From Amycolatopsis vastitatis (GTDB lineage Bacteria > Actinomycetota > Actinomycetes > Mycobacteriales > Pseudonocardiaceae), in the NCBI RefSeq assembly GCF_002234595.1, contig NZ_NMUL01000005.1, forward strand, positions 124,001 through 188,000: a stretch of 64,000 nucleotides of DNA, written 5' to 3'. The translations under genes were made by a program, and so were the position numbers. The notes under the pieces are model-generated. The model saw only the letters and a program-made list of their open reading frames with translations. It was not told where the DNA came from and ran no database searches. Positions 33,778 through 42,064 of this stretch are shown one piece after another (position 1 is the stretch's first letter; the number at the start of each line of letters is the position of its first letter).

Positions 33778-35814
33778 TCAGCCCGTGCTGCCGCTCTTCC
33801 GGGTGGTGGTCGACTTCGAGCTTCCGCTGCTCTTCGACTTCGGCGTGCTGGTCGGCGGGGCCTGCTCGCTGCGCGGGACCGGCGCGTTCGGGTCGGGCAG
33901 CGCGGTGTTGTTGCGCAGCGCGTCGAAGAGGGACTTCGTCTTGCTGAGGACGAGGACCTCGTTGCCGCGGCTGTTGGCCATGCCGGTCGTCGGCACGGTG
34001 AGGAAGGTGATCTTCGTCGGGTCCAGGCCTTTCATCGACTGCGCCAGCGTCATCATCTGCTTGACGCCGAGGTTGTCGCCGAAGGTGGCCTTCGCGAACG
34101 CCGTGATGAAGTCGCTGAGCTTGCCGGGGTCGAGCACGACGTCCGACGACATGACCTTCTTCAGCAGCGCGCCGATGAACTCCTGCTGCCGCTTGATGCG
34201 GCCGTAGTCCGACGTGGGGTCACCCTTGACGTGCCGGGCGCGGACGAAGTTCAGCGCCTGGTCGCCCGAGATCGTCACGTCGCCGGTCTGCAGCAGCACC
34301 TTGCCGAGGATGCCGTCGTCGATCGGGATCTCGTTGTGGATGGTGACGCCGTGCACCGCGTCGACCATCTCCTTGAAGCCGTTGAAGTCGATGCCGACGA
34401 AGTGGTTGATCCGCAGGCCGGTGATCTGCTGGATCACCTTGGTCACGCACGCCGGCCCGCCGACCGCGTACGCGGTGTTGAGCTTGGCGATCTTCTGCGC
34501 GGGGACCTTCTCCTCGGTCGTCTTGTTCTGGACCGGGTCCCAGCGCTGGCACTCGGGCCGGTTGATCTCGAGGTCGCGCGGGAACGACGTGACGACGACC
34601 CGCTTCCGGTCGGCCGGGACGTGCGCCACCATCACGGTGTCCGAGCGCGCCCCCGGGGTGCTGTCGGCGGTGCCGACGCCTTCCTCGTCGGAGGCGCCGT
34701 CGCGGGTGTCGGAGCCGACCATCAGGAAGTTCTCGTCGTTGGCCTGCGCGGCGGCGTCCTGGATGTCGGCCGAGTTCTCGTCCAGCGCGGAGACCTGCGT
34801 GAACTTGGCGTCGAAGTACGTCTGGGCGCCCCACGCGCCGCCGATGCCGAGGAACACGAGACCGGCGACGACGGCCGCGGCGATCCGGCCGAACCGGGCC
34901 GAGCGCTCGATCTTCCGCCGCTTCTTCTCCAGCAGCCGGGCCTGCTCGGCCTTCTCGGCGGCGTCGGCCTCTTCTTCCGCTGACGGCGTCGGAGTGACGA
35001 CGCGCTGAAGCGCCGTACGCGTGCTTTCGAGCAGTGAAGCCGGCGAGAGGCGCTCACGGCGTTCGCGTCGCTTCGCCTCCTCGGCTTCCATCTCGTCGTG
35101 CGCGGCCGAGAACCGAGCGAGCGTGTGGTCGATCTTGCGACGGTACTGCGTCGCCTCGTCGATCGCTTCCATCTCGTCGGTCATGGTCAGCGGGTCGAGT
35201 TCGGCGCGCGGCGGCACGCCGGCGGCCAGGGGCCGGGCCGGTGCGTCGGGTGCCGGGGCGGCCCCCTCGGGGACGGCTGCCGGTCTCCGGGCTGCCGGGC
35301 CGGCGGGACGGCGAGGCGTGACGCCCTCGGCGGCCTGGGGCGCGGCAGCTTCGGCGGCCGGGCGGCGGGGCCGACGCGGCGGCTGGGGTGCGGCCGACGT
35401 CTGCTGGCCCGTGTTCGCGGCCGGGCGGCGCTGGAGCGGGGCCTCGGGCAGCGGGGCGGCGGCGGTCGTGCGGCGCGGCTGACGCGGTCGCGGCGGGCGC
35501 GATTGACGTGTGGCGTCCGTGGGTACTGGGTCTTCGGCGGGAGCCTGCGCGGGCCGCGCCGCACGCGGCGGTCGTGCGGCCCGGGCGGGAGCCGCCGGAG
35601 CGGGTGGTTCGGCGGCGCGGCCGCGCTGTCCCGGCTGGTCGGAGCGGTCTTGCTGCTCGCGGACCGGCAGGGGGCGGACGCCGGTGGTCTTCGCGACGAC
35701 GTCGGAGACGCTGATCCCGCCCTGGTCTTCCATCGACCGGCGCCTGCCGGCCCGGGGCCGCGCCGGTCCGTCGAGGCGGCGACCGGTTCCCGGGCTGTCG
35801 TGCTCGTCCGGCAC
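33778..35814 (-). CDS. LytR-CpsA-Psr (LCP) cell-wall ligase with long N-terminal extension
   Basis: A 678-residue membrane protein. Residues 1-210 are Pro/Ala/Arg-rich and disordered, then a charged helical region leads to one membrane helix (RIAAAVVAGLVFLGIGGAW, near residue 315). The LCP domain follows outside the cell: MVGSDTR, SDTVMVAHV, SFPRDLEINRP, NTAYAVGG, FVRARHVKGDPTSDYGRIKRQQ. These enzymes attach teichoic-acid or arabinogalactan-like polymers to peptidoglycan. A Ser/Lys/Thr-rich tail ends the protein. GTG at 35814 has AAGGAG six bases upstream. It corresponds to Rv0822c, and the extension is unusually long. Confidence 0.92.
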   Translation of the reverse strand: MPDEHDSPGTGRRLDGPARPRAGRRRSMEDQGGISVSDVVAKTTGVRPLPVREQQDRSDQPGQRGRAAEPPAPAAPARAARPPRAARPAQAPAEDPVPTDATRQSRPPRPRQPRRTTAAAPLPEAPLQRRPAANTGQQTSAAPQPPRRPRRPAAEAAAPQAAEGVTPRRPAGPAARRPAAVPEGAAPAPDAPARPLAAGVPPRAELDPLTMTDEMEAIDEATQYRRKIDHTLARFSAAHDEMEAEEAKRRERRERLSPASLLESTRTALQRVVTPTPSAEEEADAAEKAEQARLLEKKRRKIERSARFGRIAAAVVAGLVFLGIGGAWGAQTYFDAKFTQVSALDENSADIQDAAAQANDENFLMVGSDTRDGASDEEGVGTADSTPGARSDTVMVAHVPADRKRVVVTSFPRDLEINRPECQRWDPVQNKTTEEKVPAQKIAKLNTAYAVGGPACVTKVIQQITGLRINHFVGIDFNGFKEMVDAVHGVTIHNEIPIDDGILGKVLLQTGDVTISGDQALNFVRARHVKGDPTSDYGRIKRQQEFIGALLKKVMSSDVVLDPGKLSDFITAFAKATFGDNLGVKQMMTLAQSMKGLDPTKITFLTVPTTGMANSRGNEVLVLSKTKSLFDALRNNTALPDPNAPVPRSEQAPPTSTPKSKSSGSSKSTTTRKSGSTG

Positions 35815-35948
35815 TCGGTCTCCTTTCGAACACAGGTCTTCATGGCCGTCTTCCCCCGCGGGAAGTGATCGTTCCCCGGGAGGTTTTCGTTATCGTACGG
35901 ATACCCCCCGTTCGTGACGACACCCTCCCGGAATTTTCTTCACCTTGA

Positions 35949-35981
35949 GTCGACGAACGGCCGGTGTGCGTCGACAAACGG
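35949..35981. repeat. Direct repeat GTCGAC(G/A)AACGG, 21-bp period
   Basis: GTCGACGAACGG (35949-35960) and GTCGACAAACGG (35970-35981) are spaced exactly 21 bp, two helical turns, in the 210-bp gap upstream of the LCP gene. This spacing suits a dimeric regulator. A GATAAC -10-like element lies nearer the LCP gene at about 35893-35898. A small GAGTAA/TTACTC hairpin at 36006-36030 overlaps the GGDEF stop. Confidence 0.5.
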
Positions 35982-36024
35982 GTGATGCACCTGCTCGTCA
36001 AAGCGGAGTAATGCGGTGTTTGCG

Positions 36025-36729
36025 TTACTCAGAGTGGGTCATTAACTGCGTCGTTTGCGCGTCGTGATAGGCCACTTTGTTCCGGCCCGCACGTTTGGCC
36101 GCATAAAGCAAGGTGTCCGCGCTGCGCAGCTGCCGCTCCGGTGATGTGGGCGTAGTCCCGGATCCCGGTGCGTGGTGCGCCAGTCCGGCGCTGATGGTCA
36201 CCCGCAGCCCCGGCTGGAGTTCTGACCAGGGATGACGGGCGACGCGGAGGCGGGCGTCGTCGACGATGCGGACGGCGTGTCCCGCGTCGACCCCGGGCAG
36301 CCACAGCACGAACTCCTCGCCGCCGTAGCGGGCGCAGAAGCCGTCCGGCGGCAGGTTCTCCTGGAGCAGATCGGCGACCCGGCGGAGCACGCGGTCGCCG
36401 ACGAGGTGACCGTACGTGTCATTGACGCTCTTGAAGCGGTCGAGGTCGACGAGCGCGATGCCCAGCGGCGAACGGGCCGCTTGCCGGTCGGTGAACGGTC
36501 CGTACAGCCGCTCGTCGAGGTAACGGCGGTTGTAGCTCGACGTCAGCGCGTCGCGCAGGCTGCCGTCGCGGGCGATGTCCAGCGCGGACCGCAGGTGCTG
36601 GTAGGCGCGGCGCCAGTCGCCCTGGGTCGCGAAGAGACCGGCGATGGCCTCGTGCAGGCGGAGCAGGTCCGGCTGCTGGGGCGGCGGGCTGCCGGGCCAG
36701 GGCATCGCGCCTTCGCTCTCGGCAACCAC
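36025..36729 (-). CDS. GGDEF diguanylate cyclase
   Basis: A protein of about 234 residues that should make cyclic di-GMP from GTP. The N-terminal ~60 residues are helical and TPR-like (LLRLHEAIAGLFATQGDWRRAYQHL). The GGDEF domain follows, with DALTSSYNRRYLDERL, LVDLDRFKSVNDTYGHLVGDRVL and the active-site loop ARYGGEEF, intact. No RxxD inhibitory site precedes the loop, so product inhibition of the usual kind is not expected. GTG at 36729 is chosen for the GGAGG five bases before it; a TTG at 36813 is an alternative. No EAL or HD-GYP domain is in the window. Confidence 0.9.
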   Translation of the reverse strand: MVAESEGAMPWPGSPPPQQPDLLRLHEAIAGLFATQGDWRRAYQHLRSALDIARDGSLRDALTSSYNRRYLDERLYGPFTDRQAARSPLGIALVDLDRFKSVNDTYGHLVGDRVLRRVADLLQENLPPDGFCARYGGEEFVLWLPGVDAGHAVRIVDDARLRVARHPWSELQPGLRVTISAGLAHHAPGSGTTPTSPERQLRSADTLLYAAKRAGRNKVAYHDAQTTQLMTHSE

Positions 36730-36828
36730 GCCCACCTCCACCACGCATTGGTTGTCGTCGCGGCGGAGGCCGCGCTTGAGGCGTCGGTGCGGACGAAGGT
36801 GAATTTCGCTCAAACGGGAGCCGATCGA

Positions 36829-37413
36829 TTACTCTTCGGAGTCTCGGGTTCCGAGTCCGGAGAACGGCTCAATGCCCTTGAGCTGGGAGAACTGATCCTT
36901 TGCCCAGTAACTCACATCAGCCGTCGGATCGTTCAGTAGCTCGGTGTAGTCGGTCCAAGCGACCCATCGCCAGTCTCCGACTTCCGCTGGGTTCGGCGAC
37001 GGCTCGGCGTCGGCCCACGCGGCGAACACCGGGCAGAACTCGTTCTCGACGATCCCCTGGAACGGCGGCGTCCGGTAGCGGTAGGCCGGCAGCACGCAGC
37101 GCAGCCCGGACAGCGCGGGCAGCCCGAGCTCGTACGCCGCGCGCCGGACGACGGCGTCCTCGAGGGGCTCGCCGGGGGCGGGGTGGCCGCAGACGCTGTT
37201 GGTCCAGACACCCGGCCAGACCTTCTTGTGGAGGGCGCGCTGGGTGATCAGCAGAGCGTTGTCGTCGCGGCGCAGCACGTAACACGAGAAGGCCAGGTGC
37301 AACCGGGTGTGTTCGTGGTGGCTGGCCAGTTTCGGGCCGGTCTCGCCGGTGGGCACGCCGTCCTCGGTGACGAAGACGATCTGCTCGGTCTCGGGTTCGG
37401 TCGCGGTGTCCAC
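36829..37413 (-). CDS. idi: Isopentenyl-diphosphate delta-isomerase, type I (Idi)
   Basis: Idi interconverts isopentenyl and dimethylallyl diphosphate for isoprenoid synthesis. The 194-residue protein has the Nudix fold: LHLAFSCYVLRRDD, the catalytic Cys loop TNSVCGHPAPGE, and the second catalytic Glu region VENEFCPVF. The C-terminal WVAWTDYTELL completes the family pattern. GTG at 37413 gives a normal length; an upstream in-frame GTG at 37431 is possible. It lies apart from other isoprenoid genes. Confidence 0.93.
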   Translation of the reverse strand: MDTATEPETEQIVFVTEDGVPTGETGPKLASHHEHTRLHLAFSCYVLRRDDNALLITQRALHKKVWPGVWTNSVCGHPAPGEPLEDAVVRRAAYELGLPALSGLRCVLPAYRYRTPPFQGIVENEFCPVFAAWADAEPSPNPAEVGDWRWVAWTDYTELLNDPTADVSYWAKDQFSQLKGIEPFSGLGTRDSEE

Positions 37414-37499
37414 CCGCCCAGTGAACACGACGGCCCGCGGTGGGCCGTACCGCAAGGCGGGTGGGTTACGGTCCGTCCGCCCGGCGGGGTGACGCGCCG

Positions 37500-38333
37500 T
37501 CACCGCGCGTTGAGGTGCTCGACGAGCAGCGTGGTGACGGCCTCCGGAGCCTCTTCGGGAACCCAGTGCGTGACGTCTTCGAGCATTTCGAAGCGGTAGG
37601 GCCCGGTGACCTGGTTGGCGGTGTCGAGCGCGGCGGTGGAGCCGAACGAGACGTCTTCGGTGCTCCAGATGTACAGCGTCGGCACGGAGATCTTGCCGAT
37701 CTTCCCGCCCGGCCGGCCCGCGCGGTACCAGTTGAGCGCGGCGGTGAGCGCGCCCGGCTCGGCCAGCCGCCGCACGTAGTCGTCGACCTTGGACGGCGAC
37801 ACGCGCCGCTCGAACATGTCGCGCAGCGCACGGGCGTCGTTCTCCAGCATCCGCCGCTCGGTGACGCGGGTCTGCCGCCACTCCGTCATGTAGCGGGTCC
37901 GCAGGTACTGGTCCTCGTCGGTCTTCATGGCGTCGGCGAGCGCGGCGGGGTGCGGCGTCGACACGACGGTGAGGCTGCGCAGCCGCTCCGGGTGCGCGTC
38001 GGCGGTCCACCACGCGACGGCGCCACCCCAGTCGTGCCCGACGAGGTCGAACTTCGGCCAGCCCAGTGCTTCCGTGATGGTGACGACGTCCCCGACGAGG
38101 TGATCGATCGAGTAGTCGCCCGCCTGCTCGGGCCGCACGCCCGGCGAGTACCCCCGCTGGTCCGGCGCGACGGCCCGGAACCCGAGCACCCCGAGGGTGG
38201 CGACCTGGTGCTCCCACTCGATGGCGGCTTCGGGGAAGCCGTGCAGCAGCAGCACGGGCCGTCCGTCCTCGGGCCCGGCCGCGATGGCGTCGAAGGAACC
38301 GGCCTCGGTGGGGATGCTGATGTGGTCGATCAC
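37500..38333 (-). CDS. Alpha/beta hydrolase, epoxide-hydrolase type
   Basis: A 277-residue hydrolase. The oxyanion motif HGFPE is near residue 31, and the nucleophile is an Asp rather than Ser (LVGHDWGGAVAWW), the arrangement of epoxide hydrolases and haloalkane dehalogenases. The acid lies in IWSTEDVSFG and the catalytic His in EDVTHWVPEEAPE. A cap domain with the usual Tyr-rich segment (LRTRYMTEWRQTR) separates the halves. The epoxide hydrolase role is favoured by the HGxP motif, but the natural substrate is unknown. Confidence 0.9.
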   Translation of the reverse strand: MIDHISIPTEAGSFDAIAAGPEDGRPVLLLHGFPEAAIEWEHQVATLGVLGFRAVAPDQRGYSPGVRPEQAGDYSIDHLVGDVVTITEALGWPKFDLVGHDWGGAVAWWTADAHPERLRSLTVVSTPHPAALADAMKTDEDQYLRTRYMTEWRQTRVTERRMLENDARALRDMFERRVSPSKVDDYVRRLAEPGALTAALNWYRAGRPGGKIGKISVPTLYIWSTEDVSFGSTAALDTANQVTGPYRFEMLEDVTHWVPEEAPEAVTTLLVEHLNAR

Positions 38334-38362
38334 GGTCCGAACTTATCGCTTGCTGCTGCGTC

Positions 38363-39224
38363 TCAGTCGAAGAGCGTGGGGTGAATGGTCACTTGCACCT
38401 TGAGGTCGGGCCGGTCGGCGAGAGGACTCAGATCGATGTCTCTGGTGCTGGACAAGTGCAGCTCCCGGAGTTCGCCGAGACCGGCCACGGGCCGAAGGTC
38501 CGGAATGGGAGTGCCCGAGAGGTCCAGCACCCGGAGTCCGGTCAGGGAGGAAAGCGAGCTCAGATCCACGTCGGGGCATTCGGCGAAGCCGAGCCGGGTC
38601 AGGCTGCCGGCCCAGCGGAGCAGGGCCCGGATGTCCCGGAGGTGCGGGCAGCGCCGGAAATCGAGCTGGTGCGGCTGGTCCAAATAGGACAGCGTCTGCA
38701 AGTCTTCGAGGCCGGGAACGTAGGATCTTGACGAGCGCGCCCGGCTGGAAGCGCGGCAGGGTGCTCGTCACCTGCACCAGGTACGCGCAGCATTCCCGCA
38801 GCACCCGCTGGTCCAGCTCGGTCGCGTCGGCCGAGAGGAGCCTGGTGACGCCGGGGACGGTCCGGAGCAGGTAGCGGTAGAGGTACGCGGCATCGAGGTC
38901 GGCGGCGAACAGGTCGTCATCGGTCAACGCGGCCCGTTCGAACGTCTCGTGCACCGCGTCCACCGCGGCCGCGCGCTCGTTCTCCGGCAACGCGCGAAAC
39001 TCGACGTCGAGGAAGGGCAGCAGCCGATCGGCGACCCGGGATTCGAGGTTGGTGAACAGCAGCCGGAGCTTGCGGCGGTCGTTGAGCCCGGTGACCTGCT
39101 TCTCCAGCAGGTCGAGCGCTTTGGCCGAAGCGTCCGCGGCGATCGGGCGATCCCCGAGCCAGATCTTGGCGGCGGCCTTCACCACCGCCGTGGTCAACGC
39201 GATCGCCGAGGCTTCGAGGCTCAC
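38363..39224 (-). pseudogene. Decayed NACHT/LRR (bacterial NLR) gene, NACHT deleted
   Basis: The first ~175 codons (from GTG 39224) match the helical N-terminal domain of actinobacterial NACHT proteins: SLEASAIALTTAVVKAAAKIW, then LFTNLESRVADRLLPF, RECCAYLVQVTSTLPRFQPGAL. Near 38725 this frame turns to nonsense, and the +1 frame directly continues with a leucine-rich-repeat tail (QTLSYLDQPHQLDFRRC, LTGLRVLDLSGTPIPDLRPV). The NACHT P-loop and hundreds of residues are missing. The simplest reading is an internal deletion plus frameshift in an NLR-type defence gene. TAGCCT seven bases before the GTG suggests the original start. Confidence 0.8.
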
Positions 39225-39234
39225 CGAGCCAAGG

Positions 39235-39762
39235 CTAGCCCAGCACCTCGGCGGTCGTGGCCACCTTCACCAGCGGGCCGTACAGCCGCATGATGTCGAG
39301 GGCCTTCGCGTGGCTCGTGTCGTCGGCACCCGCGCACGCGTCGGCCACCACTGTGACGTCGACGCCCGCGTCCGCCGCGGCCAGCGCCGTCGAAAGGACG
39401 CAGCAGTCCGTCGACACGCCCGCCAGGACCAGGCTCGCGCCGCCCACCCGGGTCGCCATGCGCGCGTGCCACTTGCCGAACGTTGTCGCGTCCACAGTGG
39501 ACGATGGCTGGAAACTGTCGACCACTTGGTACAGCGGTGCGTGCGGCGGCTGCAGGGCGAACGGCCACCGCGCGTAGTACTGCTTCCACGCCCCTTCCGG
39601 CTGCCGGGGCGCGACGAACCGGGTGAACACGACGTCGTCGCCGAACGCCGTCACCAGGCTTTGGATCCGCGGCACGATTTCGGCGAAGCGCGGGGTGAAC
39701 CACGGGCTCGCCGGGTCCGCGAAGACGTTCTGCAGGTCGATGACCGCCAGGATCGCCTTCAC
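39235..39762 (-). CDS. Isochorismatase-family cysteine hydrolase
   Basis: A 175-residue hydrolase of the nicotinamidase/isochorismatase superfamily. The catalytic triad is visible: Asp in AVIDLQNVF, Lys in TFGKWHARM and Cys in GVSTDCCVLST. It lies last in an operon after an NCS1 permease, PfkB kinase and ADP-ribosylglycohydrolase, overlapping the permease stop by GTGA. It may hydrolyse an amide or carbamate released in base or nucleoside breakdown, but the substrate is not known. Confidence 0.9.
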   Translation of the reverse strand: MKAILAVIDLQNVFADPASPWFTPRFAEIVPRIQSLVTAFGDDVVFTRFVAPRQPEGAWKQYYARWPFALQPPHAPLYQVVDSFQPSSTVDATTFGKWHARMATRVGGASLVLAGVSTDCCVLSTALAAADAGVDVTVVADACAGADDTSHAKALDIMRLYGPLVKVATTAEVLG

Positions 39763-41192
39763 GCCGCCTCCTGCGCGCGGACGCGCGGCCGGGTCAGCAG
39801 CGTGACGGCGAAGCCGAGCACCAGCGCCAGCAGGACGCCGAGGTTCGCGAACGCCCACGAGCCGTCCCGGCCGCCGAGGCCGAACGGCTCGAGGAGGTAG
39901 CCCTGCCACTTCAGCCAGTCCGCCGACGTGTTCGTCACCAGGCCCCAGCCGAGCGCGGTGGCCACCAGCACCAGCGCGATCGGCCCGACCCGGACGTCGC
40001 CGTACCGGCCGGCCGGGTCGAACAGCTCCTGCTCGGCGTAGTCGCGGTGCCGCAGCAGGACGTCCGCGAGCATCACGCCGCACCACGCCGCGACGGGCAC
40101 GCCCAGCGTCACCAGGAAACCCTGGAACTGGCCGAGGAACTCGCCGCCGAAGAACACGATGTAGACCGTGCCGAGCACCATGATCACGCCGTCGACGAGC
40201 GCCGCCACCGGCCGCGGCACGCGCAGCCCGGCCGAGAGCAGCGCCAGCCCGGACGAATAGATGTCCAGGACCGCGCCGCCGACCAGGCCGAGCACCGCGA
40301 CGATCGCGAACGGCACCAGGAACCACAGCGGCAGCAACGTCGTCAGCGCGCCGATCGGGTCCGCCGCGATCGCCTTGTTCAGGTCCGGCGAGGACCCGGC
40401 CAGCAGCAGCCCGAAGACCAGCAGCACCAGCGGTGCCACCGACGCGCCGAACGCCGTCCAGCCGACCACGCCGCGGCTCGACGACGACCGCGGCAGGTAG
40501 CGCGAGTAGTCCGCGGCCGCGTTGACCCAGCCGAGACCGAAGCCGGTCATCAGGAACACCAGCGAGCCGACCCATTGCTGCGGCGAGCCGGACGGCAGCG
40601 CCCGGACCGCGTCCCAGTGCACGTCGCCGGCCACGAGGACGACGTAGACGACCGTGAGCACGCCGGTGATCCAGGTGATCCACGTCTGCAGCCGCATGAT
40701 CGCGTCGAAGCCGAGCACCCCGGCGGCGACGGTCAGCGCGGCCACGACGACCAGCGCGACCACCTTCGTCGGTGTCCCGCCGCCCCAGCCGAGGCGTTCG
40801 AACACCGTCGCCGTGGCCAGCGTCGCCAACGCCGTCAGCACGGTTTCCCAGCCCACCGTGAGCAGCCACGAGATCGCCGACGGCAGCCGGTTGCCGCGGA
40901 CGCCGAAGGCTGCGCGCGAGAGCAGCATCGTCGGTGCCGACCCGCGTTTGCCCGCGATGGCGATGAACCCGCACAGCAGGAACGAGAAGAGGATGCCGAC
41001 GACGCCGGCGATCAGCGCCTGCCAGAACGAGATGCCGAAGCCCAGGGTGAACGAGCCGTAGCTCAGCCCGAGCACCGAGACGTTCGCGCCGAACCAGGGC
41101 CAGAACAGCTGGCGTGGCGTCCCGCGGCGCTCGGCGTCGTCGATGACGTCGAGGCCGTTGGTCTCCACCTCGAGCTTGCGAGAACCGGTCAT
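39759..41192 (-). CDS. NCS1-family nucleobase permease
   Basis: A 477-residue inner-membrane protein with about twelve helices, of the nucleobase:cation symporter-1 family (cytosine, purine, thiamine or allantoin carriers). Landmarks are RGTPRQLFWPWFGANVSVLGL, LLSRAAFGVRGNRLPSAISWL (helix 3 motif) and YSRYLPRSSSSRGVVGWTAFGA. It replaces the nucleoside transporter in the related E. coli yegTUVW cluster. Ligand unknown. Starts overlap neighbours on both sides by a few bases, so translation is coupled. Confidence 0.92.
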   Translation of the reverse strand: MTGSRKLEVETNGLDVIDDAERRGTPRQLFWPWFGANVSVLGLSYGSFTLGFGISFWQALIAGVVGILFSFLLCGFIAIAGKRGSAPTMLLSRAAFGVRGNRLPSAISWLLTVGWETVLTALATLATATVFERLGWGGGTPTKVVALVVVAALTVAAGVLGFDAIMRLQTWITWITGVLTVVYVVLVAGDVHWDAVRALPSGSPQQWVGSLVFLMTGFGLGWVNAAADYSRYLPRSSSSRGVVGWTAFGASVAPLVLLVFGLLLAGSSPDLNKAIAADPIGALTTLLPLWFLVPFAIVAVLGLVGGAVLDIYSSGLALLSAGLRVPRPVAALVDGVIMVLGTVYIVFFGGEFLGQFQGFLVTLGVPVAAWCGVMLADVLLRHRDYAEQELFDPAGRYGDVRVGPIALVLVATALGWGLVTNTSADWLKWQGYLLEPFGLGGRDGSWAFANLGVLLALVLGFAVTLLTRPRVRAQEAA

Positions 41193-42064
41193 CGCGTGGC
41201 CTCCAGCAGGTGGTCGATCTCCTCGCGGCCGGGCGCGGTCGCGGGGCCGTGGCGGGTCACCGACAGCGCGGCCGCCGCGTTGGCGCGCACGGCGGCGTCG
41301 AGGAGGCTACTGCCGCGCAGCAGCTCCGCGGCCAGTACACCGCAGTGCGTGTCGCCGGCGCCGGTGGTGTCCACGACCTCGACCGGGAACCCGGGGACGT
41401 CGGTGATCCGGCCGTGTTCGTGGACGCGACAGCCCTTCGCGCCTTCGCGGACGACGGCGACGGGCGGCAGCTCGCCCAGCACCTCGGCTTCGCGGGCGTT
41501 GCAGCTCAGTATGTCTATTGTGGACAGCAAGTCACGAAGGTCTCCAGGGTTGATGTCGGTGATGAGCGGGCCGGGATCGAAAAGGATCTTCGATCCGGGC
41601 AGCCGGGGCAGCCACTCGATGAGGGCCGCGCGATTGATCTCGTGCAACCAACTGTATCCGCTCACGTACACGACGTCGTCATTCTTTGGGGTGACTCGGT
41701 CGAGCAGTTCGGCGTGCAGCCGTCCGCCGGCGCCCGTGCCCGTGGCAAAGGTGCGTTCACCGCTCGCGTCGACGAGAACGACGACGATCCCGGTGTCCAC
41801 TTCGGACAGTGGTTCGTGCGCCACGGCCACGCCTTCGGCCGCGAGGGCGGCGCGGGTTAGGTCGCCGAAGGGGCCGGTGCCGTGGCTTCCCGCGTAAAGC
41901 ACGTCGGCACCGGACCGCGCGGCGGCGGCCATCACGTTGAAACCGCCGCCAGGCAACAGATTCGTCGACGAAGCGAGGACGTCACCGCCGCGGGGCGGCA
42001 GGGCCGGGACCGCCATGACGAGGTCGACGACGACCTGTCCGGTGTGCACCAGCCGCCCGGTCAT
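41189..42064 (-). CDS. PfkB-family carbohydrate/nucleoside kinase
   Basis: A 291-residue ribokinase-like enzyme. The N-terminal signature is LLPGGGFNVMAAAARSGADV; the C-terminal ATP site and catalytic Asp are in VVDTTGAGDTHCGVLAAELL. It would phosphorylate a sugar or nucleoside released by the cluster's ADP-ribosylglycohydrolase-like enzyme. It is the equivalent of YegV. The start ATG overlaps the previous stop by 4 bp. Confidence 0.92.
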   Translation of the reverse strand: MTGRLVHTGQVVVDLVMAVPALPPRGGDVLASSTNLLPGGGFNVMAAAARSGADVLYAGSHGTGPFGDLTRAALAAEGVAVAHEPLSEVDTGIVVVLVDASGERTFATGTGAGGRLHAELLDRVTPKNDDVVYVSGYSWLHEINRAALIEWLPRLPGSKILFDPGPLITDINPGDLRDLLSTIDILSCNAREAEVLGELPPVAVVREGAKGCRVHEHGRITDVPGFPVEVVDTTGAGDTHCGVLAAELLRGSSLLDAAVRANAAAALSVTRHGPATAPGREEIDHLLEATR

